Assembly (NCBI GenBank): GCA_965602225.1
Contig: CBFCYE010000023.1
Coordinates: forward strand, 1 to 40,188
Length of the DNA stretch: 40,188 nt
Origin: Tenderia sp965602225
GTDB taxonomy: Bacteria > Pseudomonadota > Gammaproteobacteria > Tenderiales > Tenderiaceae
Reading direction: 5' to 3'
Shown: positions 1 through 9,342 of the stretch, one piece after another
Numbering within the stretch: the stretch's first letter is position 1
Layout of the letters: each line of letters begins with the position of its first letter
Notes under the pieces: model-generated
Databases searched by the model: none
Told to the model about the DNA's origin: nothing
Seen by the model: the letters and a program-made list of their open reading frames with translations, nothing else
Made by a program: the position numbers and the translations under genes

Positions 1-918
1 CCTGGCGACGAGGTCATTATGCCGTCTTACACGTTTGTATCGACGGCCAATGCTTTTGTGCTACGTGGCGCGATTCCTGTGTTTGTGGATATTAGGCCCG
101 ATACGCTTAACATTGACGAAACCAAAATTGAAGCTGCCATAACTAATAAAACTCGAGCTATTGTTCCTGTCCACTATGCCGGTGTTGGCTGTGAGATGGA
201 CGCCATCATGGACATCGCCCGCCGACACAACCTCTTAGTTATTGAAGATGCTGCGCAGGGCATTATGTCTAGTTACAAAGAGCGGCCCCTTGGCAGCATT
301 GGACACATGGCTGCGTTCTCATTTCACGAGACCAAGAACATAATCTCCGGAGAGGGGGGAGCCCTGTTAATTAACGATCCTGTTTTAGCAGAGCGTGCCG
401 AAGTCATCCGCGAGAAAGGTACTAATCGCAGCATGTTCCTTCGTGGCCAGGTAGATAAATATACGTGGGTGGACTGCGGTTCTTCTTATCTGCCTAGTGA
501 TCTAGTTGCTGCATTTTTATTGGCCCAAATGGATGAGGCTGATGATATAACCCAGCGACGTTTAGCAATATGGGATACATATCACCGTTGTCTCGAACCA
601 CTGGAAAAAGCCAACAAGGTCAGACGGCCTATTGTGCCAAAAATATGTGTTCACAACGCTCATATGTACTACATGCTGCTGCCAGATTTGGAATCCCGAA
701 CCCATTTGATTCAAGAACTAAAAGCACAAAATATTCAGTCGGTTTTCCATTATGTGCCACTGCATAGTGCACCAGCAGGCTGCCGGTTTGGCCGATCGCA
801 CGGGAGTATGGCCGTAACCAATTCGTTGTCTGAGCGATTAATTCGATTGCCACTTTGGCTTGGTGTGGAGGAGCATCAAGCACGTATTTGTGAACAAATT
901 TTTGCGGTGTTGCGGTAA
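1..918 (+). CDS. wecE: dTDP-4-amino-4,6-dideoxygalactose transaminase, 5' partial
   Basis: A DegT/DnrJ/EryC1/StrS-family PLP aminotransferase that would convert dTDP-4-keto-6-deoxyglucose to dTDP-Fuc4N in the cytoplasm, with glutamate as amino donor. The frame is open from base 1 (PGDEVIMPSYTFVSTANAF), so the true start lies outside the window; 305 codons are visible, against about 376 residues in E. coli WecE. The SFHETKN motif holds the PLP lysine (codon 334-336), and EDAAQG precedes it. WecE/RffA is preferred over other sugar aminotransferases because of VSTANAFVLRGA and HETKN. Its substrate is the product of rfbA and rfbB, encoded 14 kb away. It converges with the acyltransferase gene, with only 46 bases between. 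Confidence 0.9.
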   Translation, partial: PGDEVIMPSYTFVSTANAFVLRGAIPVFVDIRPDTLNIDETKIEAAITNKTRAIVPVHYAGVGCEMDAIMDIARRHNLLVIEDAAQGIMSSYKERPLGSIGHMAAFSFHETKNIISGEGGALLINDPVLAERAEVIREKGTNRSMFLRGQVDKYTWVDCGSSYLPSDLVAAFLLAQMDEADDITQRRLAIWDTYHRCLEPLEKANKVRRPIVPKICVHNAHMYYMLLPDLESRTHLIQELKAQNIQSVFHYVPLHSAPAGCRFGRSHGSMAVTNSLSERLIRLPLWLGVEEHQARICEQIFAVLR

Positions 919-964
919 ATGTTATGGAGTGGCGATAGTGAAATTCTTTAGATAAATTCTGGTA

Positions 965-2074
965 TTACGTTTTACGAAACATTAATCTCTTTAAAGATTG
1001 AGTCAATGGCCCTGTTTCTATCCATTGATAGCTCAGATGAGAGGCTATAAATATAGTAAATGTGATTGCTATAAGTAGCAGTGCCTCCGCAAGGATTGAT
1101 GTTGGTACACCAAAAAAGTGCAGGAAAATCCCGAGCACAATAACGTGTATCAGGTAAGTAGAGTAAGACCTATCACCAAGATGTTTCAATAACCTCGAGG
1201 TAGGCAGCTTCCGAAGTTGGTGGTCGAAGCATAATGCGGCGATGACAAAAGCTGTAGCGGAGAGCTGAGTAGTAATATTTGAGAATCTCCAAAAGAAATT
1301 AATCTCGCTCCAATCACTATCGATTTGGTAAAGAGTAGTTGCAAGTGTTAAAAATACCCACCCAGACCATACGCCTTTCCATCTGTTGTGACAGCGGATG
1401 TTTACATATACCAAGCCAGTTAGCATTCCTAAAGAAAACTCATAGAGTTGAGAATTTCCAATAACAGAATCATAGGGCCAAGAAGTAGGCCAGACGGTAG
1501 GCAGCATTAATAGCGATACAACACAAGCGATAAACCAGCCTTTTCGAAACAATATAATCAATAATCCAATCCACAAATAAAAGAACATCTCGAAATTCAG
1601 GCTCCAGCCTTGGGTGACAAGAGGGAATACACCTAAACCAGAAGGATTTTCGTGTGGAATAAAAAGCATCGAATATATCAGACTAGTATTGTCATAGCCT
1701 GTAAACGAAAATTCTCTTGGAAAGTAATATATAGTGGGTATTGTGAGCAATGTTACGAACCAATAAACCGGCACGATTCTTAGTAAGCGTTTCTTTATAA
1801 ACTCTATACCCCCAATATCTTTGAAATGCAAAGTATAGGACATGATAAAGCCACTAATTACAAAGAAAATATCAACGCCAAAACTCCCTGTGGATGAGAA
1901 AAATTCACCCAGCCATGAATTGTATTTGGAGGAGTGGAATATCCCCATATAATGATGAAAAACTACGAGCCAAGCCGCGATGGCTCTCATGGCTTGCAAA
2001 GATTCTAAAGAGTGTGGCCGTTCAATTTGTTGGCAAGTCAATTTATTGGAAACATTAGAAGTTGGATAGGTCAT
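965..2074 (-). CDS. acyltransferase 3 family membrane protein (OafA/YrhL-like)
   Basis: An integral membrane O-acyltransferase, likely adding acetyl or another acyl group to a surface polysaccharide sugar. The 369 residues form about ten hydrophobic segments. The family's N-terminal motif is present (LQAMRAIAAWLVVFHHYMGI, with two adjacent His), followed by FGVDIFFVISGFIMSY and, later, GDRSYSTYLIH near the C-terminus. The length is typical. It is the last gene of a minus-strand run, 29 bases after the methyltransferase stop, so probably co-transcribed with it. The acceptor cannot be read from sequence. The coding sequence is visibly AT-richer than the housekeeping genes at the right end of the window. 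Confidence 0.88.
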   Translation of the reverse strand: MTYPTSNVSNKLTCQQIERPHSLESLQAMRAIAAWLVVFHHYMGIFHSSKYNSWLGEFFSSTGSFGVDIFFVISGFIMSYTLHFKDIGGIEFIKKRLLRIVPVYWFVTLLTIPTIYYFPREFSFTGYDNTSLIYSMLFIPHENPSGLGVFPLVTQGWSLNFEMFFYLWIGLLIILFRKGWFIACVVSLLMLPTVWPTSWPYDSVIGNSQLYEFSLGMLTGLVYVNIRCHNRWKGVWSGWVFLTLATTLYQIDSDWSEINFFWRFSNITTQLSATAFVIAALCFDHQLRKLPTSRLLKHLGDRSYSTYLIHVIVLGIFLHFFGVPTSILAEALLLIAITFTIFIASHLSYQWIETGPLTQSLKRLMFRKT

Positions 2075-2103
2075 ATGCGGCCTGTACTTTTCCAGGAGAT
2101 GGT

Positions 2104-3024
2104 TTATTCAGGGTTTTTCAGTGCCATCCAAAACCCCAGCCATGATAATTCTTCATCAGGCAGATGGCAAAAAGGCGGCGATAATGTTTGTCGTATATCT
2201 TCTACTTTTTTAATATCTAATTTTTGTGTTGGATGAAATTTTACACATTCTAACTTGTGATGTTGATATAAGCTTTTATATTTATCGATTCGCCATCGGT
2301 TTGGAAAGCCTTTATGGCTGTACATAAGCTTGTATGCTAGATGTGGCCAGGATAAGAAATCAAGTGGTTTATGCCTATCTAAATTATGGCTCTTGAGGTC
2401 GACTTGATGTATCGAAATGCCATCTGCCTTTAAGCTGATTTTTATGTCTTTGAAGGTACCATTAAGGTCGTTAACATGCTCTAGTACAGCCCTTGAAATA
2501 ATCATGTCGTAGGTGGATTTCTTTCCAGAAAAACCATTTTTTGTAACCATGTATGATATTTTTTCGGTGTTAAAGCCGCTGCCTGGATCGCCATTTTTTA
2601 TGAAAATGCTTTCAGCCCTTTTTCTTTGTTCACCATCTAATGTGTTTAAAATGTGCTTGTATACCTCAATGTTTTCATTAGAGGCTTTTTCTAGTGGGAA
2701 GCGATCAACGCAATGAATCTGCTTTGCGCCATGTGCATACATAAGCAGTGCTACACCCAGGATGTCCCCTGGGCCATATTCCAATATGATTTTGTCATGT
2801 AAATAGTTTTCTATTTCCTTAGAGGGTATTTCAAGTTGTGTGAAATATTCATCAAAACATTTTATTAGGTAGTCGCCAACTTCATTGGTGTTTTCTTCTT
2901 TATGCGCACGGCCTGTTTGTGTTGTTAGCTTGACGTAGAGCTTGGGGGAAAAGCGTGCGATTTGGTTTGACAAGAAGGCCTTGCTGAATAATTTTATATC
3001 TTGAATGATGTTTTCACTATACAT
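2104..3024 (-). CDS. class I SAM-dependent methyltransferase
   Basis: A 306-residue soluble methyltransferase. The SAM-binding motif I is EYGPGD at residues 82-87, followed by a strand ending in CVDRFP. IISRAVLEHVNDL matches the acidic, histidine-containing post-motif seen in methyltransferase_11 and _23 proteins. The substrate is probably a glycan or glycolipid intermediate, inferred only from its place between glycosyltransferases and an acyltransferase. I chose the ATG at 3024, preceded by AGAAG about 8 bases upstream, over a TTG at 3063 deep in the previous gene. With this start it overlaps the upstream glycosyltransferase stop by 8 bases, suggesting translational coupling. Confidence 0.8.
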   Translation of the reverse strand: MYSENIIQDIKLFSKAFLSNQIARFSPKLYVKLTTQTGRAHKEENTNEVGDYLIKCFDEYFTQLEIPSKEIENYLHDKIILEYGPGDILGVALLMYAHGAKQIHCVDRFPLEKASNENIEVYKHILNTLDGEQRKRAESIFIKNGDPGSGFNTEKISYMVTKNGFSGKKSTYDMIISRAVLEHVNDLNGTFKDIKISLKADGISIHQVDLKSHNLDRHKPLDFLSWPHLAYKLMYSHKGFPNRWRIDKYKSLYQHHKLECVKFHPTQKLDIKKVEDIRQTLSPPFCHLPDEELSWLGFWMALKNPE

Positions 3025-4450
3025 TTTGAGCTTCTGATTGATGTGGTTGTGTCGTTTTCTCAAAGATTTTCGCGAGATTCTTGCTAATGGTTTTTCTTTC
3101 GAATTGACTTAGGTAGTCTTGATTGAAATTTACATTCTGTGGGATCGGTTTTTTAAGCAAGTCACACAAGGCTGATTTGCAGGCATCCACGGATTCAGCA
3201 GGCAGAACAATTCCTGCATTGGCGCGTTCAATGATGTCTTTTGTCGCGCCGGGATTGCATAGCGCAAATATAGGGCGTTTTGAGGCGGTGTATTCGAATA
3301 GTTTGCCTGGGATGACTCCATCTGATGTCGCACCTGTGTCTACAATCAATAATAAATAGTCACACTGTACTTGTGCCCGCATGGCATCGTGATATGAGAC
3401 ATCGCCAGTGAAATTGTAGAGATGCTTGATTTGGTATTGATCTAGTATTTCATTATAACGTTGCTGAATTTCTGGTGACACGCCTCCTACGATATGGATA
3501 CGTACTTTTTGGATTAGCTGTGGCTGTTCTTGATTTAGTTGGCCTAGCGCTTCAGCAAATGCGTAACCACGGCGATTTTTAAATAAACGGCCGGTGTAGA
3601 CAAAATCAATGGTGTCGTTTTCTTCTCTTGGTTCTGCAAGCAGGGGTTCAAAAACTTCTGGGTCGTAGCCATTGGTTAGTGTTTCCCAATTGCACGTGGC
3701 TTTTGGGTGCAGTTTTTTTAGGTATTCGGTTTTTTGCTCTGAGACTGATATGACTACGTCTGCTGTCTTGACCAGTTTACGTTCCAAAACCAGCTCCAGC
3801 CGTTGGCGTAGCGGGCTTATCCATTCACGTAAAACATCACCTTCCCATAGGTCTCGGTAATCCATGATCCATGGGATATTGCGTTCTTTTTTTAGTTTGT
3901 AACCGATAAGTGCGGCGCTGAAAGGGGGGAGACTGGTGAATACAAGGTCTATTTTTTCTTTTTCGCAGATGTCAGTCGCAAGCTTGTAGGCGTGTTTTGA
4001 CCAAGGCAGGTAATTGTCTGGAATGTAGATCCAGTGCCGAAATAACCACTTTAAGGCTCGGATTGGGCTGTCCTTCAAAGTGTTTGTTTTTTGTTTTTTA
4101 GATTCCGTGCTTGGTTGTGTTGTGGTTTTATTGTCTATGTTGTGATTCCGAAGTGTAGCAGTATGGCTCGGTCCGTTGCTACGGCCCAGTAAGCGTTTAA
4201 TACCATCAATCAGTGATGTTTCCCAGTCTGGCCAGTTGGCACGATGGATCTGGACATCTGGGGGGATCTCTTTTTCGAGTGATGGGTCGTGATTGTCAGC
4301 GTTTGATGGTATTTCTACGGTTAATACAATGGGTTTCCACCCAAGGTTGCGAAGGTGTTCCACAAATTTTGCGGTACGAATTCGGCCGATAGTTTTTAAC
4401 GGTGGATATTCGCCAGCGATGACTAATACGGTTTTCTTAGGTGTGCTCAT
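3017..4450 (-). CDS. glycosyltransferase family 4 protein with low-complexity insert
   Basis: A GT-B fold glycosyltransferase, 477 residues from the ATG at 4450. The N-terminal domain begins VLVIAGEYPPLKTIGRIRT. The C-terminal domain carries DFVYTGRLFKNRRG and PGKLFEYTASKRPIFAL, the usual donor-nucleotide half. An earlier TTG/GTG-type extension to 4534 would lie inside the upstream gene and is rejected. The ATG overlaps the upstream stop by 14 bases. Residues 91-128 are a Thr/Asn/Lys-rich stretch not seen in the two other glycosyltransferases of the locus. Donor and acceptor are unknown; it probably adds one sugar to a lipid-linked polysaccharide repeat unit. Confidence 0.82.
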   Translation of the reverse strand: MSTPKKTVLVIAGEYPPLKTIGRIRTAKFVEHLRNLGWKPIVLTVEIPSNADNHDPSLEKEIPPDVQIHRANWPDWETSLIDGIKRLLGRSNGPSHTATLRNHNIDNKTTTQPSTESKKQKTNTLKDSPIRALKWLFRHWIYIPDNYLPWSKHAYKLATDICEKEKIDLVFTSLPPFSAALIGYKLKKERNIPWIMDYRDLWEGDVLREWISPLRQRLELVLERKLVKTADVVISVSEQKTEYLKKLHPKATCNWETLTNGYDPEVFEPLLAEPREENDTIDFVYTGRLFKNRRGYAFAEALGQLNQEQPQLIQKVRIHIVGGVSPEIQQRYNEILDQYQIKHLYNFTGDVSYHDAMRAQVQCDYLLLIVDTGATSDGVIPGKLFEYTASKRPIFALCNPGATKDIIERANAGIVLPAESVDACKSALCDLLKKPIPQNVNFNQDYLSQFERKTISKNLAKIFEKTTQPHQSEAQNV

Positions 4451-5675
4451 AGAGTGGTAGGGCTTCTTCTGTAAGGCTTTGGCAGAGCGTGTGAAAGTCA
4501 TGGGCGCGTGTTTCTGAGCTTGACGCTTTGGCAATCTCGAGCCCTTGATGTTCGATTTTCTTTCTGAGTTTGTCGTCGGTTAGGAGCCGACTGATGGCGT
4601 ATGAAATTTCTTCGATGTTGTCGCCGTTTACAAGGAGCCCGTTTTGACCATCCCTTACGGCTTCAACTGCCCCTCCTGCACGGCCACCGACTACGGCTTT
4701 GCCGCACGCGTTTGCTTCGAGAAATACCAAGCCAAAGCCTTCTGTGTCGTGGTTAGCTAATTCACGGTTTGGCATGACAAAAATATCGCACAGATTATAG
4801 TGGTCGGTGAGTTCATCTTCGCTCACTCGGCCCGCAAATATTACTTTGTCTTCGACATTGTATTCTCGAGTTAGTTGTTCGAGTTCTTGTTGTTGTTCAC
4901 CTGTGCCTATGAGCAGATACATGGCGTCGGGGCATTGTTTTAGAATGTCAGGAAGAGCTTTTATGGTGTGGTCAAAGCCTTTACGCGGCACTAGTCGGCC
5001 AACGGATAATATGATTTTTTTGCCATTTAGCTGGTATCTATCTAGCAGATCTTGTCGTTTTTCTTTTATGTGGAATGCCTTTAAGTTCACTCCATTTTTT
5101 ATGAGCGCTATTTTTTGTGGGTCGATATGCATTTGATTGATAAGTGCCTGACGTGTGAACTCGCTTACCGCTATAACAGCATCGGCTGCATGAAGATATT
5201 TTTGTCGGCGATTCCTGAAGAAACGATATGGCACGTCTGAGGTGATTTCTTCGCCATGAATATAGTTGATTACTTTGCAGCCTAGCCAGCGTTTGGCCAA
5301 TACTCCAATCCAGCTTGCTGATTCCAGTTCACCTATGCAGATGACTTTTATATTTTCACGGCGTACCAGATGGGCGACCTTTTTGAAGACATTGATGCGG
5401 ATCTTCAGATCAATCGTAAGAAACACCCACAGGGAATGAAAGATTGAGCTTGTTTGGATGATAGGTGGGCGAATGAGCTCTACCCGATGCACTGGATAAC
5501 GGGCTTTCTTGTCGAATTCCTTCCAGCCTTCCAGTATTTTACCATTCTGATAATTTCGCCATGGTGCCAGGATATGGACGGAAGCAGGCGAGGTGAATCG
5601 CGCTACATTTTCATAAACAACGGCTGAGCCACCATGAATGGGTGAAAATATGCTGGTGATCAGTAGGCATTTCAT
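4437..5675 (-). CDS. glycosyltransferase family 4 protein
   Basis: A 412-residue GT4 enzyme, probably cytoplasmic and membrane-associated. The N-terminus MKCLLITSIFSPIHGGSAVV is the first Rossmann strand with the glycine-rich acceptor loop. The C-terminal half has IKNGVN, SVGRLVPRKG and EGFGLVFLEANACGK; the last contains the EX7E motif that contacts the donor. It is the first gene of the minus-strand run GT4, GT4, methyltransferase, acyltransferase and is divergent from the FemAB-like gene. The start at 5675 is the only sensible one, although the ribosome binding site is weak. Sugar specificity cannot be predicted. Confidence 0.88.
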   Translation of the reverse strand: MKCLLITSIFSPIHGGSAVVYENVARFTSPASVHILAPWRNYQNGKILEGWKEFDKKARYPVHRVELIRPPIIQTSSIFHSLWVFLTIDLKIRINVFKKVAHLVRRENIKVICIGELESASWIGVLAKRWLGCKVINYIHGEEITSDVPYRFFRNRRQKYLHAADAVIAVSEFTRQALINQMHIDPQKIALIKNGVNLKAFHIKEKRQDLLDRYQLNGKKIILSVGRLVPRKGFDHTIKALPDILKQCPDAMYLLIGTGEQQQELEQLTREYNVEDKVIFAGRVSEDELTDHYNLCDIFVMPNRELANHDTEGFGLVFLEANACGKAVVGGRAGGAVEAVRDGQNGLLVNGDNIEEISYAISRLLTDDKLRKKIEHQGLEIAKASSSETRAHDFHTLCQSLTEEALPLYEHT

Positions 5676-5866
5676 TGGCTAAAAACGGAAATGTTCGCTG
5701 TGGACTGTTTGATTACGGTCATAAGGTATCTTTAATCTTAAGGTGGCTTTGTTATTGTGGCCGTAAATTTAACACGATAACATGGTTTGCTCTAGCTGCT
5801 GATGGCTTTTGCGGGCGATTTCAGGTTGCTGATACACGCTATTTTTTTGGATTGTTTTTACTTTAT
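5676..5866. promoter_or_regulatory. divergent intergenic region between polysaccharide operons
   Basis: These 191 bases separate the minus-strand glycosyltransferase run from the plus-strand FemAB-like run, so promoters for both should lie here. The plus-strand frame stays open across it, but the resulting leader is Cys/Phe/Trp-rich and unlike the protein that follows, so I treat it as non-coding. I could not pick out a convincing -35/-10 pair. Confidence 0.35.
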
Positions 5867-6958
5867 ATGCCAGCTAATAAGTACCAGTGGAATACCTATA
5901 CCAGTATTGCTGATCTTAACAGTCACGTATCAGACTTAGCCCTGGAGGGTGATGTCGATGGTTGTGATCTGTTTTCAACGCTAGATTGGCTGGAACTGTT
6001 GGAACGTACGGTACTTACGGGGGAGGCTTCTTCAGTCATTTGTACGGCTAGTTCAGTGGATGGTCTGAAGGCATTGTTGCCTATGCAGGAGGCTCATCGC
6101 CCCGGCTTGCTGGCAGTGCGGGGCTTGCGTTCAATGAGTAACTATTATTCCCCTCTGTTTTCAGCGCAGACGGAAGGCGGCCCGTCAGGGCAAGCAGCAC
6201 TGGGTTTTGTTTGTCGTATGCTTTCTCAGGTCAAGCCCGCCTGGCATTGGCTGGATCTTGAGCCACTTTCTGATGAAGGGCGGGATGTACTTTCGGCTTC
6301 TCTGGAGGCTAATGGCTTTGATCTCTTTCCCTATTTTCGTTTCGGCAATTGGTATCTTCGCCTTGAGGGCCGGAATTTTGCTGAGTATGCGCGTGATCTG
6401 CCGGCCCAGCTGCGCAATACCATTATGCGTAAGCGCAAACGTCTGGATAAGCAGGGGACGTGGCAGATTAGAGTATTTAAGGGGGATGATGATCTACAGG
6501 CGGGCATTGATGCCTATTGGCAGGTTTACAATGCCAGCTGGAAACAAAGTGAACCCTATCCTGAGTTTATCGACGGCCTGATTAAACTGGCGGCTGAACG
6601 TGACTGGTTGCGCCTGGGGGTGTTGTATCTGGCAGGTCAGCCGATTGCTGTTCAGCTATGGCTTGTTTATTGTGGCACGGCGTCGATCTATAAGCTGGCT
6701 TATGATGAGCGTTTCAAGGCGTTGTCTGCGGGCAGTATATTAAGTGAATACATGTTTGAGCAGGTGATTGATGGCGATAAGGTTGATGAGATTGACTATC
6801 TGGTGGGGGATGATGGCTACAAACGTGATTGGATGTCGGCGCGGCGGGAGCGCTGGGGGCTGATGGCCTTTAACCGAACCACCTTGGTTGGCCGTAGTCT
6901 GGCGGCTATTGAACGCATTAAACGACGCCTGAAGCCGGCGCGGCCTGAGTCTCCGTGA
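5867..6958 (+). CDS. FemAB/CelD-like GNAT-fold transferase
   Basis: A 363-residue protein of the Acetyltransf_6 (BcsL/CelD, FemAB-like) type. Members of this group are common in exosortase-linked exopolysaccharide loci and may transfer an acyl or aminoacyl group. The central region LRNTIMRKRKRLDK followed by IDAYWQVYNASWK and GQPIAVQLWLVYCGTASIYKLAYDE is the recognisable core; DYLVGDDGYKRDWM is near the end. I place the start at the ATG at 5867 (MPANKYQW), because the upstream in-frame extension has no protein-like character. It is followed after 10 bases by a glycosyltransferase, in one run with the acyl carrier protein and hydrolases. The substrate is unknown. Confidence 0.75.
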   Translation: MPANKYQWNTYTSIADLNSHVSDLALEGDVDGCDLFSTLDWLELLERTVLTGEASSVICTASSVDGLKALLPMQEAHRPGLLAVRGLRSMSNYYSPLFSAQTEGGPSGQAALGFVCRMLSQVKPAWHWLDLEPLSDEGRDVLSASLEANGFDLFPYFRFGNWYLRLEGRNFAEYARDLPAQLRNTIMRKRKRLDKQGTWQIRVFKGDDDLQAGIDAYWQVYNASWKQSEPYPEFIDGLIKLAAERDWLRLGVLYLAGQPIAVQLWLVYCGTASIYKLAYDERFKALSAGSILSEYMFEQVIDGDKVDEIDYLVGDDGYKRDWMSARRERWGLMAFNRTTLVGRSLAAIERIKRRLKPARPESP

Positions 6959-6968
6959 GCCTGGGTTG

Positions 6969-8219
6969 ATGAGTCGTCGCGTCTTAATGATTGCCTATCA
7001 CTACCCTCCAGTTGGGGTGAGTAGTGGTGTGCAGCGGACATTGGCCTTTTCGCGCTATCTGCTGGATTTGGGGTGGCAGCCCATCGTATTGACGATTTCT
7101 CCCTGTGCCTATGAACGAACAGATGAAGGGCAGCTACAGGATATACCGGAAGGTGTTGCTGTGATACGGGCTTTTGGTCGAGATGTGGCGAGGCATTTTG
7201 CGCTGGCCGGTCATTATTTTGATTGGATGGCCTTGCCGGATCGTTGGAATAGTTGGTGGCTGGGTGCCGTTTTAGCTGGTAGTCGATTGATTAAAGAGTA
7301 TAAACCAGATGTGATTTGGAGTACTTATCCGATCGCAACGGCTCATTGTATCGCCTCTACACTGAGCGGTCAGTCTGGTGTGCCATGGGTTGCTGATTTT
7401 AGAGACTCGATGGTTGATGATAGTTACCCTGCTGCGGGGTTAAGGCGATCCGTGTTCAAAAGAATTGAATCTCGCACATTGAGGCAGGCGAGCTCGGCGG
7501 TTTTTACTACAGCGGGCACGCTAGCTATGTATCGAGATAGATACCCTGGTATTGAGGCAGGGAAGTTTAGGGTGATAGAAAATGGCTATGATGAGCCGGC
7601 CTTTGCCAGCGTGATGTCGTCGGTGGCTGATTCAAAGGGTAAACGTTCTGGGCCGACTTTACTGGTGCATAGTGGCCTGCTCTATTCATCTGAACGTGAT
7701 CCAAGCTGTTTCTTCCGGGCGATTTCAATTTTGTTGGCAAATAAACTGATTTCAGCCGATACCCTGCGCATTGTTTTGCGTGCCAGTGGTGAAGAGGCTC
7801 AACACCAGGCCACCATTGATGAGTTAGGTATTCAGGAGATCGTAAAGCTTGAACCGCCTATATCATATCGAGACGCGCTACTTGAGATGTTGAATGCCGA
7901 TGGTTTGCTATTATTTCAGGCTGAAAATTGTGATCATCAGATTCCGGCTAAGCTCTATGAATATATTCGTGCGCGGAAACCCATTTTCGCCATGCTGGGC
8001 CTGCAAGGTGAAACGGCCAATTTATTGAGGGCGTCTGGTGATTTTACGGTGGTATCATTGGCTTCGGTGGATCAGATTGTTACTGGTTTATCCGAGTTTT
8101 TAGCGTCGATTGATGCGGGGTTGCTACCTATTGCAAGTGATAAAGTTGTAAAATCCCATTCGCGCCAAGCCAGGACGAGAGAGTTGGTTGATGTTTTCGA
8201 GTCTGTGCTTGTTGAATGA
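6969..8219 (+). CDS. glycosyltransferase family 4-like protein
   Basis: A 416-residue GT-B protein. The N-terminus VLMIAYHYPPVGVSSGVQRT resembles the 477-residue glycosyltransferase on the minus strand (similar LGWQPIVLT strand), so the two are probably distant paralogues. VPWVADFRDSMVDD and, near the end, IPAKLYEYIRARKPIFAM are conserved in this subgroup. The ATG at 6969 is chosen over a TTG at 6966. The stop overlaps an upstream ATG of the acyl carrier protein frame. It probably adds one sugar to the exopolysaccharide unit; specificity is unknown. Confidence 0.82.
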   Translation: MSRRVLMIAYHYPPVGVSSGVQRTLAFSRYLLDLGWQPIVLTISPCAYERTDEGQLQDIPEGVAVIRAFGRDVARHFALAGHYFDWMALPDRWNSWWLGAVLAGSRLIKEYKPDVIWSTYPIATAHCIASTLSGQSGVPWVADFRDSMVDDSYPAAGLRRSVFKRIESRTLRQASSAVFTTAGTLAMYRDRYPGIEAGKFRVIENGYDEPAFASVMSSVADSKGKRSGPTLLVHSGLLYSSERDPSCFFRAISILLANKLISADTLRIVLRASGEEAQHQATIDELGIQEIVKLEPPISYRDALLEMLNADGLLLFQAENCDHQIPAKLYEYIRARKPIFAMLGLQGETANLLRASGDFTVVSLASVDQIVTGLSEFLASIDAGLLPIASDKVVKSHSRQARTRELVDVFESVLVE

Positions 8220-8248
8220 TGGCTTATAAAAAAAACAGGCAGATATTT

Positions 8249-8500
8249 ATGGCAGTTATTGATGATATAAAAGTAATACTGGGTGATGTGCTGCAGTTAG
8301 CTGAGAAAACGGCTGATTTTGATGAGAGTACAGCGCTGTTAGGTGGTTTGCCTGAATTTGATTCGATGGCGGTTATTGGAGTTATCACCGCACTTGAAGA
8401 GCAGTTTGATTTTGATGTGAGTGATGATGAAATTGATGCTGATGTATTTGAGAATGTAGGTACATTGGTGGCCTTTGTTGAGAGTAAACTCAACGAGTGA
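8249..8500 (+). CDS. acyl carrier protein
   Basis: An 83-residue, strongly acidic carrier protein. The FDSMAV motif carries Ser39, the expected 4'-phosphopantetheine site, in a four-helix PP-binding fold. I favour the ATG at 8249 (MAVIDDIK), which gives the normal family length and has AGG 9 bases upstream. A start at 8216 overlapping the previous stop would add 11 Lys/Arg-rich residues and cannot be excluded. Its stop overlaps the GTG of hydrolase 2. Together with the locus's AMP-forming ligase it probably carries an acyl or aminoacyl group for polysaccharide or lipid modification, rather than serving bulk fatty acid synthesis; this is inferred from context. Confidence 0.85.
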   Translation: MAVIDDIKVILGDVLQLAEKTADFDESTALLGGLPEFDSMAVIGVITALEEQFDFDVSDDEIDADVFENVGTLVAFVESKLNE

Positions 8501-9342
8501 GCGGTAAGCAATATAGCCTCCACCCCTTTTTTCTTGATGGCTTGAAGGGCAAGCTATTTTGCCTTTCTTTCCTCCCTTCTGATGCAGTAAATAATAATCG
8601 ATCGGTGCTGATTGTGCCGCCTTTTGCCGAGGAGATGAATAAATCTCGGCGTATGCTATCGCAGCAGGGGCGCCGTTTAGCTGAGGCTGGATTCACTGTT
8701 TTACTGCCCGACCTATATGGTACGGGTGACAGTGAAGGTGAATTTGGTGATGCCAGCTGGGATTGCTGGCTTGATGATTTAAACCGTGCCTGGGTTTGGC
8801 TCTCAAAAAAAGAAGTAGAAAATGTATCTCTTCTGACTTTGCGATCAGGATCGCTATTGGTGAGTGACTTAATTGCACGGTTTAACCTGAAAGTAAACGC
8901 GCTGGTTTTGTGGCAACCAGTTGTGTCAGGTGCCGTTTTTCTAACTCAGTTTCTTCGTTTGAAATTGGCGGCTGAGATGTCTAAATCGGTTAAAGATAAG
9001 ATAACTGTTAATGAGCTAAAGCAGTCGCTTGAAGATGGTTCATCTATCGAGGTGGCTGGTTATATGGTGTCACCAAATATGGCTGGTGGACTTGAACGGT
9101 CAATGCTTGATATTAAGCCTGGTAATATTGTTAATAATATTTTCTGGTACGAGATTGTGTCAGATGAGAGTCGCTCACTTCCTGTTGCCAATCAAAAAGT
9201 GATTGAGTCGTTGTCGGCTAGTGGAGTGGCGTTATCGGTCTCCAAAGTGGAAGGTGCACCATTTTGGTTGGCATCTGAAATTGTTGATGTGCCTCGGTTG
9301 CTGGATTTAACGGTGACTGCATTAATGAGTAATGACTCATGA
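8497..9342 (+). CDS. exosortase A system-associated hydrolase 2
   Basis: A 281-residue alpha/beta-hydrolase-like protein of the TIGR03101 type. Diagnostic parts are HPFFLDG, the loop VPPFAEEMNKSRRM (residues 40-53) and LLPDLYGTGDSEGEF. The usual nucleophile elbow reads LRSGS (115-119) instead of GxSxG, and the C-terminal region EGAPFWLASEI has no catalytic histidine in the usual place, so ordinary esterase activity is doubtful. Translation starts at GTG 8497, overlapping the carrier protein stop by 4 bases. Its stop overlaps hydrolase 1. The function is not established; the family is defined by co-occurrence with exosortase-type exopolysaccharide loci. Confidence 0.85.
   Translation: MSGKQYSLHPFFLDGLKGKLFCLSFLPSDAVNNNRSVLIVPPFAEEMNKSRRMLSQQGRRLAEAGFTVLLPDLYGTGDSEGEFGDASWDCWLDDLNRAWVWLSKKEVENVSLLTLRSGSLLVSDLIARFNLKVNALVLWQPVVSGAVFLTQFLRLKLAAEMSKSVKDKITVNELKQSLEDGSSIEVAGYMVSPNMAGGLERSMLDIKPGNIVNNIFWYEIVSDESRSLPVANQKVIESLSASGVALSVSKVEGAPFWLASEIVDVPRLLDLTVTALMSNDS

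Noticed and set aside
5675..5866. Longer start for the FemAB-like protein
   Set aside because: The added 64 residues are rich in Cys, Phe and Trp, unlike the rest, and the start codon would overlap the divergent gene's start.
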